Assembly: GCA_905207625.1 (NCBI GenBank)
Contig: CAJLLT010000022.1
Span: 1-34,748 of the forward strand
Origin: an uncultured Eubacteriales bacterium
Lineage (GTDB): Bacteria; Bacillota; Clostridia; Oscillospirales; UBA644
DNA: 34,748 nt
Direction: 5' to 3'
Below are positions 7,520 to 16,081 of this stretch, in pieces (position 1 is the first letter of the stretch; every line of letters starts with the position of its first letter). The notes under the pieces were generated by a model. That model was not told where the DNA came from, ran no database searches, and saw only the letters and a program-made list of their open reading frames with translations. Made by a program: the position numbers and the translations under genes.

Positions 7520-8584
7520 TTACCGTGTCTGGTCAAGCTTGACGATGCGCTCGTATACTTCTCTGGGAGAAGGTACAATGCCGCCGGTATGGTTAAGTAA
7601 AGTGACGGGTTTTCTGCATTCCAGGGCGAGCTTTACATCGTTTATCATCTGTCCCATGTTCATCTCTACGGTCAGAACCTGACGAATCTTCGGATCATCC
7701 TTTACGGGTTCAAAAGCCTTAACCGGGAAGGGGTACAGGGAAATAGGCCTTATAAGTCCGACTTTTATACCTTCGGCCCGTGCCATGTTTATAGCCGATT
7801 TTGCAACTCTCGCGGAAACGCCTACGGCGGTAAGAATTATCTCCGCGTCATCGGTCATATAATTTTCCCATCTCTGTTCGTTCTGCTCAAGAAGATGGTA
7901 TCTTTCAAATCTCTCAAAATTCTTCTTCTCAAGCTCTTCGGGTTTGAGATACAGGGAATTGACTATGTTATGGGGTCTGGCGTTCTTATGACCGTTTGTC
8001 GCCCACGGTTTTTCATGGGGAACAGGGGTCGGCAGATCGTCAAAAGAAACCGGCTCCATCATCTGTCCCAGTATACCGTCCAGCAGAAGCATTGCGGGCA
8101 TACGGTACTGTTCAGCCTTGTCGAATGCCGTAAATACATATGAGACGATCTCCTGTACGCTTTCCGGTGCGTATACTATCAGATGGAGATCGCCGTGTCC
8201 GGGAGCCTTTGTAGCCTGATTGTAGTCGGACTGGGAGGGCTGAATGCCGCCGAGACCGGGGCCGCCCCTCTGCACATTGATTATCAGACACGGCAGATCC
8301 GAACCCGCTATGTATGAAATACCCTCGGATTTGAGTGAAATACCGGGGGAAGAGGAACTTGTCATTGCGCGTACACCGGCGGAAGCGGCGCCGAGCACCA
8401 TGTTTATAGCGGCGATTTCACTCTCCGCCTGGAGGAATGTTCCCCCGATTTTGGGCATTTTTTTTGAAAAATAAGCGGCAACTTCGGTCTGAGGTGTGAT
8501 AGGGTAGCCGAAAAAGTGCTTGCATCCCGCGCGCATAGCGGCTTCTGCAAGAGCTTCATTGCCTTTCATAAGCATCTTACTCAT
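7520..8584 (-). CDS. 2-oxoacid:ferredoxin oxidoreductase, alpha subunit (VorB/KorA type)
   Basis: The 354-aa protein converts 2-oxoacid plus CoA and oxidised ferredoxin to acyl-CoA, CO2 and reduced ferredoxin with its partner subunits, or runs the reverse. Visible family marks are GNEALAEAAMRAGC, FGYPITPQTEV, SSSSPGISLKSEGISY, and a C-terminal transketolase-like domain (about 240-350) with EMNMGQM. The length fits the VorB group often named 3-methyl-2-oxobutanoate dehydrogenase subunit. The start codon region is odd: no clear Shine-Dalgarno lies within 15 bases, and a small hairpin sits between a distant AAAGGA and the ATG. The gene lies 51 bp after the ferredoxin gene. Confidence 0.9.
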   Translation of the reverse strand: MSKMLMKGNEALAEAAMRAGCKHFFGYPITPQTEVAAYFSKKMPKIGGTFLQAESEIAAINMVLGAASAGVRAMTSSSSPGISLKSEGISYIAGSDLPCLIINVQRGGPGLGGIQPSQSDYNQATKAPGHGDLHLIVYAPESVQEIVSYVFTAFDKAEQYRMPAMLLLDGILGQMMEPVSFDDLPTPVPHEKPWATNGHKNARPHNIVNSLYLKPEELEKKNFERFERYHLLEQNEQRWENYMTDDAEIILTAVGVSARVAKSAINMARAEGIKVGLIRPISLYPFPVKAFEPVKDDPKIRQVLTVEMNMGQMINDVKLALECRKPVTLLNHTGGIVPSPREVYERIVKLDQTR

Positions 8585-8635
8585 TGTAAAACACCGGTCG
8601 GATAAAACCGACTGTAATCCTTTCTTGATTTCTTG

Positions 8636-8851
8636 TCAGAATTTTTCTACCGTGATGACGCAATCGGGGCACATCCTTGCGCAGAACGCACAGGCGATAC
8701 ATTTTTCCTGATCAGTCATGGTCGCAGGACTGTATCCCTTCTCGTTCAGACGGCTTTCGTCTATGGCAAGTATCTTTTTCGGACAGGCAGCAACGCACAG
8801 CCCGCAGCCCTTGCAACGATTTACGTCGATCGTAACTTTTGTTTTTCCCAT
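8636..8851 (-). CDS. 2-oxoacid:ferredoxin oxidoreductase, ferredoxin-like delta subunit
   Basis: This 71-aa protein has two complete 4Fe-4S motifs, CKGCGLCVAACP and CIACAFCARMCP. It transfers electrons between the catalytic subunits and external ferredoxin. GGAGG eight bases before the ATG supports the start. It is the first gene of the minus-strand run and lies just downstream of an extended -10 promoter. Confidence 0.93.
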   Translation of the reverse strand: MGKTKVTIDVNRCKGCGLCVAACPKKILAIDESRLNEKGYSPATMTDQEKCIACAFCARMCPDCVITVEKF

Positions 8852-8884
8852 CTCTCTGTCCTCCGTAATCGGATTTTGTCTATC

Positions 8885-8913
8885 ATTATAACATATATTG
8901 TCTGAAAAATAAA
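8885..8913 (-). promoter_or_regulatory. Extended -10 sigma-A promoter of the oxidoreductase operon
   Basis: On the minus strand a perfect TATAAT (8890-8885) is preceded by TGT, giving the extended -10 form TGnTATAAT. A weak -35 TTTATT lies 17 bp upstream (8913-8908). It is about 35 bp from the ferredoxin start codon and is the only good promoter seen for the left-arm genes. Confidence 0.7.
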
Positions 8914-9003
8914 GTCTGTGTCGGCATATTTAATAAAAAATTCGTTAAATCCCGTTCCGGCACGGAAAAAACAGAATTTATTGTAAATTTTTTTACAAAA
9001 CAC

Positions 9004-9032
9004 TTGCAATTCCCTTTGTTATATGTTATACT
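9004..9032 (+). promoter_or_regulatory. Sigma-A promoter for rimP-nusA-infB
   Basis: TTGCAA (9004-9009), a 17-bp spacer and TATACT (9027-9032) fit a housekeeping promoter. The predicted start at about 9039 leaves a 60-nt leader before rimP. It is divergent from the oxidoreductase promoter, about 90 bp away. Confidence 0.75.
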
Positions 9033-9040
9033 CACTGCGA

Positions 9041-9061
9041 GGGCGGTCGGAAACACCGCCC
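9041..9061 (+). promoter_or_regulatory. Hairpin in the rimP-nusA leader
   Basis: GGGCGGT (9041-9047) pairs with ACCGCCC (9055-9061) around a 7-nt loop, immediately at the predicted transcript 5' end. Only TTT follows, so it is a poor terminator. It may stabilise the mRNA or be part of an autoregulatory leader; nusA operons are often autoregulated. No match to a named leader family was established. Confidence 0.55.
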
Positions 9062-9102
9062 TTTGAAGTTGTCTAATCGCTTTTCGGCGTGAAAGGGAAA
9101 AT

Positions 9103-9561
9103 ATGTCCGTAGTATCAACGGTTACAGAAATGGTTACTCCGATAGTGAAGAGTCTGGGACTTGAACTTTGGGATGTTGAGTTCAAAAAAGAGGGTTCAGA
9201 GTACTTTCTGCGCATATATATCGATCGAGAGGGCGGTGTGGGGATAAACGACTGCGAAGCCGTATCCCGTGCCATAGATCCGTTGCTTGATGAAGCCGAT
9301 CCGATCGAACAGAGTTATAATCTTGAGGTAAGCTCTGCCGGATTGGTACGCGAACTCCGGAAAACCGGTCATATAAAGAAATTTATCGGCTACACCGCGG
9401 AGGTCAGTCTCTATAAGCCCGTACCCGAAATAAGCAAATCAAAAAGGTTTTCCGCCGTCATAAAGGACGCGGATGATGAGACTCTTTCAATCTCCGTTCA
9501 GGACAAAGACTTTTCGGTCAACAGAAAAGATGTTTCCAAAATCGTGGTTGACCTTGTATAA
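9103..9561 (+). CDS. rimP: Ribosome maturation factor RimP
   Basis: The 152-aa protein assists 30S subunit assembly. It shows the family pattern: V-P-V-GLELWDVEF, a YFLRIYIDREGGVGINDCE stretch near residues 33-52, VSRAIDPLLDEADPI, and YNLEVSSAGLVREL. The C-terminal 60 residues form the SH3-like domain. AAAGGG precedes the ATG. Its position directly before nusA is conserved in Firmicutes (ylxS). Confidence 0.96.
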   Translation: MSVVSTVTEMVTPIVKSLGLELWDVEFKKEGSEYFLRIYIDREGGVGINDCEAVSRAIDPLLDEADPIEQSYNLEVSSAGLVRELRKTGHIKKFIGYTAEVSLYKPVPEISKSKRFSAVIKDADDETLSISVQDKDFSVNRKDVSKIVVDLV

Positions 9562-9603
9562 AAACATAAAAACAGTATCAACTCTGCTGAAAGGATTATT
9601 CCG

Positions 9604-10641
9604 ATGAACTCAAACGCTGCATTTTACGAAGCTCTTGACGGGCTCGAAAAAGAAAAGGGTATACCCAAGGAGTATATGTACGAAAAGATCAAGGCTGCCA
9701 TTGCCGCTACGATCAAGAGGGATAAGCAGATTCCCGCGGACAACGTGGACGTGGAGTTTAACGAAGAGAAAAGAAAGGTCCGCGCTTTTATAAAGAAAAC
9801 CGTGGTGGAGGAAGTTACAAATCCCGCCATTGAAATTGAACTTGCCGAAGCCAGGAAACTCAAGAAACGCTATGACATCGGCGATACCGTCGAGTTTGAC
9901 GTTGATCCCTCCGATGTGGGAAGAATTGCGGCAAAGGTCGGCAAAAACGTTATCGTTCAGGCTATCAACGAAGCTGTCAACGGCTCTATAATCCAGGAAT
10001 TCGAAAGAGTCCGCGGAAAGATCGTTACCGGTAAGGTTAGCCGTGTGGACGAAAAGACTAAAACTCTTTATCTGGAAGTTCTCGGGTATGAGATTCCCTT
10101 CAGCGAAAGAGATCTGATCCCCGGAGATAAGTTTTCCGACGGAGACCTTGTGAAGGTCTGCGTAACGGAGATCAGAAAGGGTTCGAAGAGTCAGGAAATC
10201 CGAATTTCCCGTACTTCAACCGAGTTCCTCCGTTCGCTGTTTGAACTTGAGGTTCCCGAAATCGCAGACGGTACCGTTGAGATCAAGGGCATTTCCCGTG
10301 AGGCAGGTTCCCGTTCCAAGGTTGCGGTCTGGTCTACCGATCCCAATGTTGACGCGATAGGCTCCTGCATCGGACCCAAGCAGTCCAGAATAGGTGCGAT
10401 CCTCTCCAACATCGGTAATGAGCGTATCGATCTTATCAAATACAGCGAGGATATCGGTGAGTACGTAATAGCTTCTCTTTCTCCCGCAACCGGACGTCTG
10501 GTTGAGCTGAATGAGGAGTCGAAAAGTTGCAAAGTCGTTGTTCCCGCAGATCAGTTGTCTCTTGCTATCGGTAAAACCGGTCAGAATGTCCGTCTTGCGG
10601 CACGACTTACCGGGTACCGCATAGATATAATGGCGGAATAA
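9604..10641 (+). CDS. nusA: Transcription termination/antitermination factor NusA
   Basis: The 345-aa protein binds RNA polymerase and affects pausing, termination and antitermination. The N-terminal polymerase-binding domain covers residues 1-125, the S1 domain about 138-203, KH1 about 230-290 (G-SRSKVAVWS, IGPKQSRIG) and KH2 about 305-345 (AIGKTGQNVRLAARLTG). The C-terminal acidic repeats of enterobacterial NusA are absent, as is usual in Firmicutes. AAAGGA lies eight bases before the ATG. Confidence 0.97.
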   Translation: MNSNAAFYEALDGLEKEKGIPKEYMYEKIKAAIAATIKRDKQIPADNVDVEFNEEKRKVRAFIKKTVVEEVTNPAIEIELAEARKLKKRYDIGDTVEFDVDPSDVGRIAAKVGKNVIVQAINEAVNGSIIQEFERVRGKIVTGKVSRVDEKTKTLYLEVLGYEIPFSERDLIPGDKFSDGDLVKVCVTEIRKGSKSQEIRISRTSTEFLRSLFELEVPEIADGTVEIKGISREAGSRSKVAVWSTDPNVDAIGSCIGPKQSRIGAILSNIGNERIDLIKYSEDIGEYVIASLSPATGRLVELNEESKSCKVVVPADQLSLAIGKTGQNVRLAARLTGYRIDIMAE

Positions 10642-10642
10642 T

Positions 10643-10933
10643 ATGTCCGCTGTAAAAAGCAAAGACGGTAAAGGTGCTTTTATGCGCATCTGCGCCGGTT
10701 GCGGGACTCATCACGATAAACGTCAGATGCTTCGGGTGTCCGTAAAAGACGGTATGGCGGTATTTGATCCGTCCGGAAGATCCGGTGGCCGGGGCGGGTA
10801 TGTCTGTGCTGACCCCGGCTGTATAGCCGCAGCCGAGAAAAACCGCAGACTTTCCAGAACTCTGCGGAGAAATGTTTCCTCGGATGTCTACGTCAGTCTG
10901 ATGTCTGCTACGGAGAGTAACCGTCATGAATAA
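10643..10933 (+). CDS. ylxR: YlxR/RnpM family RNA-binding protein (DUF448)
   Basis: The 96-aa protein has the YlxR signature: RICAGCGT, K-QMLRVS, the GRSGGRGGYVC segment and a basic C-terminal half with CIAAAEKNRRLSRTLRR. In Bacillus subtilis this protein has been reported to modulate RNase P; older annotations call it a predicted RNA-binding protein. It starts one base after the nusA stop and overlaps ylxQ by 8 bp. Confidence 0.93.
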   Translation: MSAVKSKDGKGAFMRICAGCGTHHDKRQMLRVSVKDGMAVFDPSGRSGGRGGYVCADPGCIAAAEKNRRLSRTLRRNVSSDVYVSLMSATESNRHE

Positions 10934-11234
10934 ACTGGAAAGTATACTGTCTCTTTGTCGGCGTGCCGGCAAACTTGTAATAGGTTATGACAGAATAAAA
11001 TCGGGCAGAGTCCGGGCGGAGCTCATTGTTCTTGCATCGGATGCGTCCGAACGTACCAAGTCCCATTCCGCGGCTTTTACCGCTGACGGTGGAAAGGTCT
11101 TTCAGACTGACCTGACCATGGAACGTCTCGGCTCGTTGCTCGGTGCGGGAAAGGTTGCGGTCTTTGCCGTTACCGAAAAGGGACTTGCAGGTCTTGTAAC
11201 TGAGGCTTTCGGGAGTTTCGAGGGAAATTCTTAA
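10926..11234 (+). CDS. ylxQ: YlxQ, L7Ae-like ribosome-associated protein
   Basis: The 102-aa protein is of the L7Ae/L30e/S12e/Gadd45 family: LSLCRRAGKLVIGYD, then ELIVLASDASERT with K-HS, and a C-terminal AVTEKGLAGLV. Members bind kink-turn RNA or are ribosome-associated; the exact role of YlxQ is unknown. Its start lies inside the end of ylxR, as in other Firmicutes nusA-infB operons. Confidence 0.9.
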   Translation: MNKLESILSLCRRAGKLVIGYDRIKSGRVRAELIVLASDASERTKSHSAAFTADGGKVFQTDLTMERLGSLLGAGKVAVFAVTEKGLAGLVTEAFGSFEGNS

Positions 11235-11264
11235 CAATAATTCAATCGCAGGGGAGTTTTTTTA

Positions 11265-13811
11265 ATGGGTTTACACGATAAGTACAGAGTTCACGAAGTA
11301 AGTAAGGATTTCAACGTTTCCACGGAGGAAGTTCTTGCCGTTATTACCGGTTTTTTCGGTGAAAACTCGAAACTGAATAATATGACGGTCCTCACTCCTG
11401 AGCAGCTGGACGTTATTTTTGATCATTTTTCTCAGAAAAACGGTGCGCTGAAATCTTTGGCGGAGTATTTCGCAAGTATGCCCACCGAAGAGGACAGAGA
11501 AAAGAAAAAGGCGGAGCAGGAGGCTACAAAGAAAGCGGCTGAGGAAGCCGCCAGAAAAGAAGCGGAAAGAAAAGCTGCCGAAGCTGCTGCCGCAAAACTG
11601 AAAGCGGAGCAGGAAGCCAGAAAAGCTGCCGAAGAAGAGAAGAAAAAAGCTCAGGCTGCCGCCGCTGCCGAGGCCGCTGCCGCAAAAGCCGCAGCTCAGA
11701 AGAAAAACGCACAGAAGGAAAAGAAGAGAGACGAGTTTAAGACCCGTGTCGTCCCTGTGGGCAAGGGCATAGAACAGACCTCTCCCGTTACCGTCATCGA
11801 ACGGGATGAAAAATCCCCCGACATCAACGCAAAATATGTCAAGGTCGTTGATACAAGGAAGCAGACCAATGTTAATCTTTCAAAGTATGACGAAAGACTC
11901 AGCGATATTGCCGGTGAGCATGACAAGCGCGATTACGGCAAGAGCAAGCAGAAGATCAAGAGCAATAAAAACAGACGTCCCAACAATTACAACAGTAAAC
12001 GTGAAGATGAGCTGGCAAAACTCAAGAGACTTGAGCAGTACGAAAAAGACAAGAAGAAGCATCTGAGCAATATAGTTCTTCCGGAAGAAATCTCCGTCAA
12101 TGAACTTGCTTCCAGTCTTCATACAACCAATGCCGAAGTCGTCAAAAAACTCATGGGACTCGGTATAATGGCGTCTTCTTCACAGATAATAGATTATGAC
12201 ACAGCGTCTCTTGTTGCAGAGGAACTCGGTGCGACAGTTTCCAAACAGGTCGTTGTAACAATTGAAGATAAACTTATTGACGATACCGAGGATAAACAGG
12301 AAGATCTTGAACCCAGAAGCCCGGTTGTCGTCGTTATGGGTCACGTTGACCACGGTAAGACATCTCTTCTGGATGCCATCAAAAACACTAATGTTGCCGC
12401 AGGTGAGGCTGGCGGTATAACACAGCACATAGGTGCGTATACCGTAAAGATTAACGGCAGAAATATAACCTTCCTTGACACCCCCGGTCATGCCGCATTT
12501 ACCTCCATGCGTGCCCGTGGTGCCCAGGTGACCGATATTGCCATCCTCGTTGTTGCTGGCGATGACGGTATCATGCCCCAGACTGTTGAAGCTATAAATC
12601 ACGCTAAAGCGGCAAATGTGCCGATTATAGTCGCCGTCAATAAAATGGATAAACCCGAGGCTAACTTTGATCGTGTGCTTCAGGCGCTTACTGAGCATGA
12701 ACTTGTTCCCGAGCAGTGGGGCGGCGACGTAATCTGCGTTCCCGTTTCCGCGGTCAAGCACGAGGGTATCGAAAATCTTCTCGAAATGGTTCAGCTCGTT
12801 GCTGATATGGCTGATCTTAAGGCTAATCCAAACAGAAAGGCCAAAGGTACCGTTATCGAGGCCAAACTTGACAAGGGCAGAGGCCCGGTCGCAACCGTAC
12901 TTGTACAGAACGGAACCCTTCATACGGGAGATCTCCTTGTTGCCGGTACTTCCGTTGCAAAAGTAAGGATAATGATGGACGACAAAGGTAAGCGTATTAC
13001 CGAAGCCGCTCCTTCCACGCCTGTTGAAATTACCGGATTTTCAGAGGTTCCCTCCGCCGGAGACCTGTTCTATGTGGTCGACGATGAAAGAATGGCAAGA
13101 GAACTTGTCGAACAGAGGAAACAGGAACAGAAAGACGCTCTCAATACCGACAGGTCCGGTATGTCCCTTGATGATCTGTTCTCACAGATACAGCAGGGTA
13201 ATGTCAAGGAACTCAATATAATCGTCAAAGCAGATGTCCAGGGTTCCGCAGAGGCGGTCAAGAGCTCTCTGGAGAAGCTTTCCAACGAAGAGGTACGTGT
13301 CAAAGTCATACATTGTGCCGTCGGCGGAATAACTGAGTCCGATGTCATGCTTGCGTCTGCTTCAAAGGCTATAATCGTAGGTTTCAATGTCAGACCCGAT
13401 CCCAATGCCCGTACCATGGCTGAAAAGGATAAGGTCGATATGAGACTTTACCGTATCATATATGACTGCACCCGTGAAATCGAGGATGCAATGAAGGGTA
13501 TGCTTGCGCCCAAGTTCAGGGAGGTCTCCCTCGGAACGGCGGAAGTCAGACAGACCTTCAAGGTCTCCGGTGTGGGAACCATTGCCGGTTGCTATGTCAA
13601 GAACGGTAAGATTCTGCGCTCTGCAAAAGTCAGACTTATCAGGGACAGCATTGTTGTCTATGAGGGACAGATCGACTCCCTAAAACGTTTCAAGGATGAT
13701 GCCAAAGAAGTAGCTGAAGGCTATGAATGCGGTATAGGTCTTGATAAATTCAACGACGTCAAGGACGGCGATATAATAGAAGCTTATATCGACGAAGAAA
13801 TCAAGAATTAA
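11265..13811 (+). CDS. infB: Translation initiation factor IF-2
   Basis: The 848-aa GTPase delivers initiator fMet-tRNA to the 30S subunit. An N-terminal HTH-like segment is followed by an Ala/Lys/Glu-rich helical tract (about 70-155) and a second IF2_N domain near 270-330. The G domain starts at GHVDHGKT (359-366), with DTPGHAAF and NKMD following. The beta-barrel domains and fMet-tRNA-binding C-terminus are complete. AGGGGAG precedes the ATG. Length is typical for a full-size IF-2 with a long N-terminal extension. Confidence 0.97.
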   Translation: MGLHDKYRVHEVSKDFNVSTEEVLAVITGFFGENSKLNNMTVLTPEQLDVIFDHFSQKNGALKSLAEYFASMPTEEDREKKKAEQEATKKAAEEAARKEAERKAAEAAAAKLKAEQEARKAAEEEKKKAQAAAAAEAAAAKAAAQKKNAQKEKKRDEFKTRVVPVGKGIEQTSPVTVIERDEKSPDINAKYVKVVDTRKQTNVNLSKYDERLSDIAGEHDKRDYGKSKQKIKSNKNRRPNNYNSKREDELAKLKRLEQYEKDKKKHLSNIVLPEEISVNELASSLHTTNAEVVKKLMGLGIMASSSQIIDYDTASLVAEELGATVSKQVVVTIEDKLIDDTEDKQEDLEPRSPVVVVMGHVDHGKTSLLDAIKNTNVAAGEAGGITQHIGAYTVKINGRNITFLDTPGHAAFTSMRARGAQVTDIAILVVAGDDGIMPQTVEAINHAKAANVPIIVAVNKMDKPEANFDRVLQALTEHELVPEQWGGDVICVPVSAVKHEGIENLLEMVQLVADMADLKANPNRKAKGTVIEAKLDKGRGPVATVLVQNGTLHTGDLLVAGTSVAKVRIMMDDKGKRITEAAPSTPVEITGFSEVPSAGDLFYVVDDERMARELVEQRKQEQKDALNTDRSGMSLDDLFSQIQQGNVKELNIIVKADVQGSAEAVKSSLEKLSNEEVRVKVIHCAVGGITESDVMLASASKAIIVGFNVRPDPNARTMAEKDKVDMRLYRIIYDCTREIEDAMKGMLAPKFREVSLGTAEVRQTFKVSGVGTIAGCYVKNGKILRSAKVRLIRDSIVVYEGQIDSLKRFKDDAKEVAEGYECGIGLDKFNDVKDGDIIEAYIDEEIKN

Positions 13812-13815
13812 CAGT

Positions 13816-13855
13816 ACGGGTCTTCATCGGGTCAAACCCGGGAAGACCCGTTTTT
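13816..13855 (+). terminator. Strong intrinsic terminator-like hairpin between infB and rbfA
   Basis: ACGGGTCTTC (13816-13825) pairs perfectly with GAAGACCCGT (13842-13851), and an inner CGGGT/ACCCG stem (13828-13832 with 13836-13840) continues the rod. Five T residues follow (13851-13855). It begins five bases after the infB stop and ends about 16 bases before the rbfA start. It must terminate only partly if rbfA depends on the upstream promoter. Confidence 0.8.
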
Positions 13856-13870
13856 CAATGAGGTGTAAAA

Positions 13871-14239
13871 ATGCCCAATAAGTATAAACGCGACAGGATA
13901 AACGAAGAGGTACGCAGAGAAGTTGCGGAGATCCTTAAAACAGTGAAAGATCCCCGTATTCCGTCCATGCCCACGGTTGTTTCCGCCGATGTTACCGGTG
14001 ACCTGGATGAGGCGAAAATATATATCAGTTTTTTTCAGAAATCTGATGAAAAAGAGATAAAAGCGGGGCTGAAAGCCTCTTCCGGATATGTTCGCAAACA
14101 ACTCGGGGAAAGACTCCGTTTGCGTGCCGTTCCTAAAATTACTTTTATTATTGATCATTCCGCGGAGACAGGGGCAAGGATCGATCGGATATTGAAACAG
14201 ATATCCGCGGATCAGGAAAATAAGGACGAACAGATATGA
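13871..14239 (+). CDS. rbfA: 30S ribosome-binding factor A
   Basis: The 122-aa protein is a single KH-like domain cold-shock factor for 16S rRNA maturation. Typical features are R-INEEVRREVAEIL, VKDPRI, VVSADVTGDLDEAKIYIS and a C-terminal ARIDRIL. GAGGTG precedes the ATG, and the stop overlaps the next gene by an ATGA junction. Confidence 0.95.
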   Translation: MPNKYKRDRINEEVRREVAEILKTVKDPRIPSMPTVVSADVTGDLDEAKIYISFFQKSDEKEIKAGLKASSGYVRKQLGERLRLRAVPKITFIIDHSAETGARIDRILKQISADQENKDEQI

Positions 14240-15219
14240 CCGTTACCGCTGAACAAAAAGAGATATTCAGACAGCTTCTGGACTGTGATAATATCTGGAT
14301 AATTCCCCATAAAAGCCCCGACGGAGATGCGCTGGCATCCGCCGAGGCTTTGAAGCATATATTTACACGTCTGGGTAAAAAATCGGCAATTGTATGCAGT
14401 GACCCTGTCAGCCGCAGACTTCGCTTCATCACCGGCGGAACGGAGAATCTTGAAGCTGACTTTACTCCGGATTATACCGTTTGTGTCGATGTGGCTGCTC
14501 CGGATCTGATAGGCGGGAAGGTTTCCGGAATGATAAACGGGAAGGTCAATTACTGTATTGATCATCATATATCCAACACCGCCTATGCCGAAAAAACGAT
14601 AGTCATGCCTCATGCGTCTTCGGCGGGTGAGGTTCTGTACAGCCTTATCAGGGATGCGGGTATATCTCTTGATGAATTTCTTGCCCGGATGTTATATACA
14701 GCCATTTCTTTCGACACCGGTTGTTTCAAGTATTCAAATGCCGGCGCCGAAACCCATCTTGCAGCCGCCGAACTTCTCGGCTTCGGATTCGATGCCGCTA
14801 CGATAAACGCGGATCTGTTTGATTACGCGCCTATTGAGCAGCTCCGGCTTGAAGCCAATGCCGTAAATAAGATCAGAATGCTTGCTGACGGAAAAATAGC
14901 CATACTGACCGTGACCAAAGAAATGATAGCCGAAAGCGGACTTGATGAACGTGACGCCGAAGGACTTTCCTCACTGACCAGGCGTGTTGCCGGAACTGCT
15001 GCAAGTGCTACATTGAAACAGACGGATGAGGGAATGAAAGTTTCCTTGCGTTCGAATGAAAACTTCGATGTGTCCGCGGTTGCCGCACGGTTTGGCGGCG
15101 GCGGCCATTTACGGGCTGCGGGCTGTATAATCAAGGCGACTCCGGAGCAGGCGGAAAAAATGGTGGCTGAAGCTATAGTGGAGGACTGGAACAGGTACAA
15201 TGATAATTCCGGTAGATAA
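14236..15219 (+). CDS. nrnA: DHH-DHHA1 phosphoesterase, NrnA-type
   Basis: The 327-aa protein matches bifunctional oligoribonuclease/pAp phosphatase NrnA. DHH-family motifs are all present: HKSPDGDALAS, CVDVAAPD, the DHH triad in CIDHHISN, and DTGCFKYSN. The DHHA1 substrate domain ends with FGGGGHLRAAGC. In homologues the enzyme degrades nanoRNAs and dephosphorylates 3'-phosphoadenosine 5'-phosphate. It is translationally coupled to rbfA by ATGA and overlaps truB by 20 bp, as in many Firmicutes. Confidence 0.92.
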   Translation: MTVTAEQKEIFRQLLDCDNIWIIPHKSPDGDALASAEALKHIFTRLGKKSAIVCSDPVSRRLRFITGGTENLEADFTPDYTVCVDVAAPDLIGGKVSGMINGKVNYCIDHHISNTAYAEKTIVMPHASSAGEVLYSLIRDAGISLDEFLARMLYTAISFDTGCFKYSNAGAETHLAAAELLGFGFDAATINADLFDYAPIEQLRLEANAVNKIRMLADGKIAILTVTKEMIAESGLDERDAEGLSSLTRRVAGTAASATLKQTDEGMKVSLRSNENFDVSAVAARFGGGGHLRAAGCIIKATPEQAEKMVAEAIVEDWNRYNDNSGR

Positions 15220-16081
15220 ACCTTCGGGCTATACCTCACATGACGTTGTCGCCCGGATAAAGCACGCGGTGCCGGGAAAAATCAAAATCGGGCACACGGG
15301 GACGCTTGATCCTATGTGCACAGGCGTTCTGACTGTGCTTACGGAAAACTATACCCGTTTATCTGATATTCTGCCTTCGGATAAAACTTACAGGGCTTCA
15401 ATACTTTTCGGGATCCGTACCGATACCCAGGATGTAACAGGCACTGTTATAGAAACTTGTGATTGTGACGTTTCCGAAGCGGAGTTTTCGTCTGTTGCCG
15501 ATAAGTTTACCGGGAATATAAGCCAGTTGCCGCCCATGTATTCCGCTGTCAAGAAAAACGGAGTCCCGCTGTATAAGCTCGCCCGGGAAGGTGTTGAGGT
15601 TGAACGTCAACACCGGACGGTAACGATATATTCCATAGATGACATTGAGAAAACCGGAAAAAACAGCTTTTCCTTCACCGTAAGCTGCTCTTCCGGCACA
15701 TACATACGGACTCTCTGCGAGGATATGGCGGTTGAACTTGGAGTCTGCGGGTGTATGCAGGCACTTCGCCGCACCCGAGCCAATGGCTTTGACATAGGAC
15801 AGGCACTGAACCTTGAAGATGTGATCCGTATTGCTTCTGAAGGAAATATAGGCAAGGTCGGGTTCCGCTGTGAAGAGGTGTTTTCTTTTCTCCCCGCAAT
15901 CAGTATTCCCGATAGCGGCAAGGTCTATTATCTGAACGGCGGGGGCATTGAAAAAGGAAGATTCGGAGCTCTTCCCGTTGGGGAAAGGTTCAGAGCTTAT
16001 GACGGAGATCAGCGGTTTTTGGGACTGGCTGGGCTGAACGAAGAGGGAAAGGTTTGCGGCATTTGGAAAGAAAATCTGTAA
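15200..16081 (+). CDS. truB: tRNA pseudouridine(55) synthase
   Basis: The 293-aa enzyme makes pseudouridine 55 in the T-loop of tRNAs. The N-terminus has DKPSGYTSHD, then GHTGTLDP with catalytic Asp37 and the K-YRASILFG-RTDTQDVTG strand. Q-PP-YSA-K and GTYIRTL are also present. The C-terminal region from about residue 230 is an extra RNA-binding domain. It overlaps ribF by 28 bp. Confidence 0.96.
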   Translation: MIIPVDKPSGYTSHDVVARIKHAVPGKIKIGHTGTLDPMCTGVLTVLTENYTRLSDILPSDKTYRASILFGIRTDTQDVTGTVIETCDCDVSEAEFSSVADKFTGNISQLPPMYSAVKKNGVPLYKLAREGVEVERQHRTVTIYSIDDIEKTGKNSFSFTVSCSSGTYIRTLCEDMAVELGVCGCMQALRRTRANGFDIGQALNLEDVIRIASEGNIGKVGFRCEEVFSFLPAISIPDSGKVYYLNGGGIEKGRFGALPVGERFRAYDGDQRFLGLAGLNEEGKVCGIWKENL

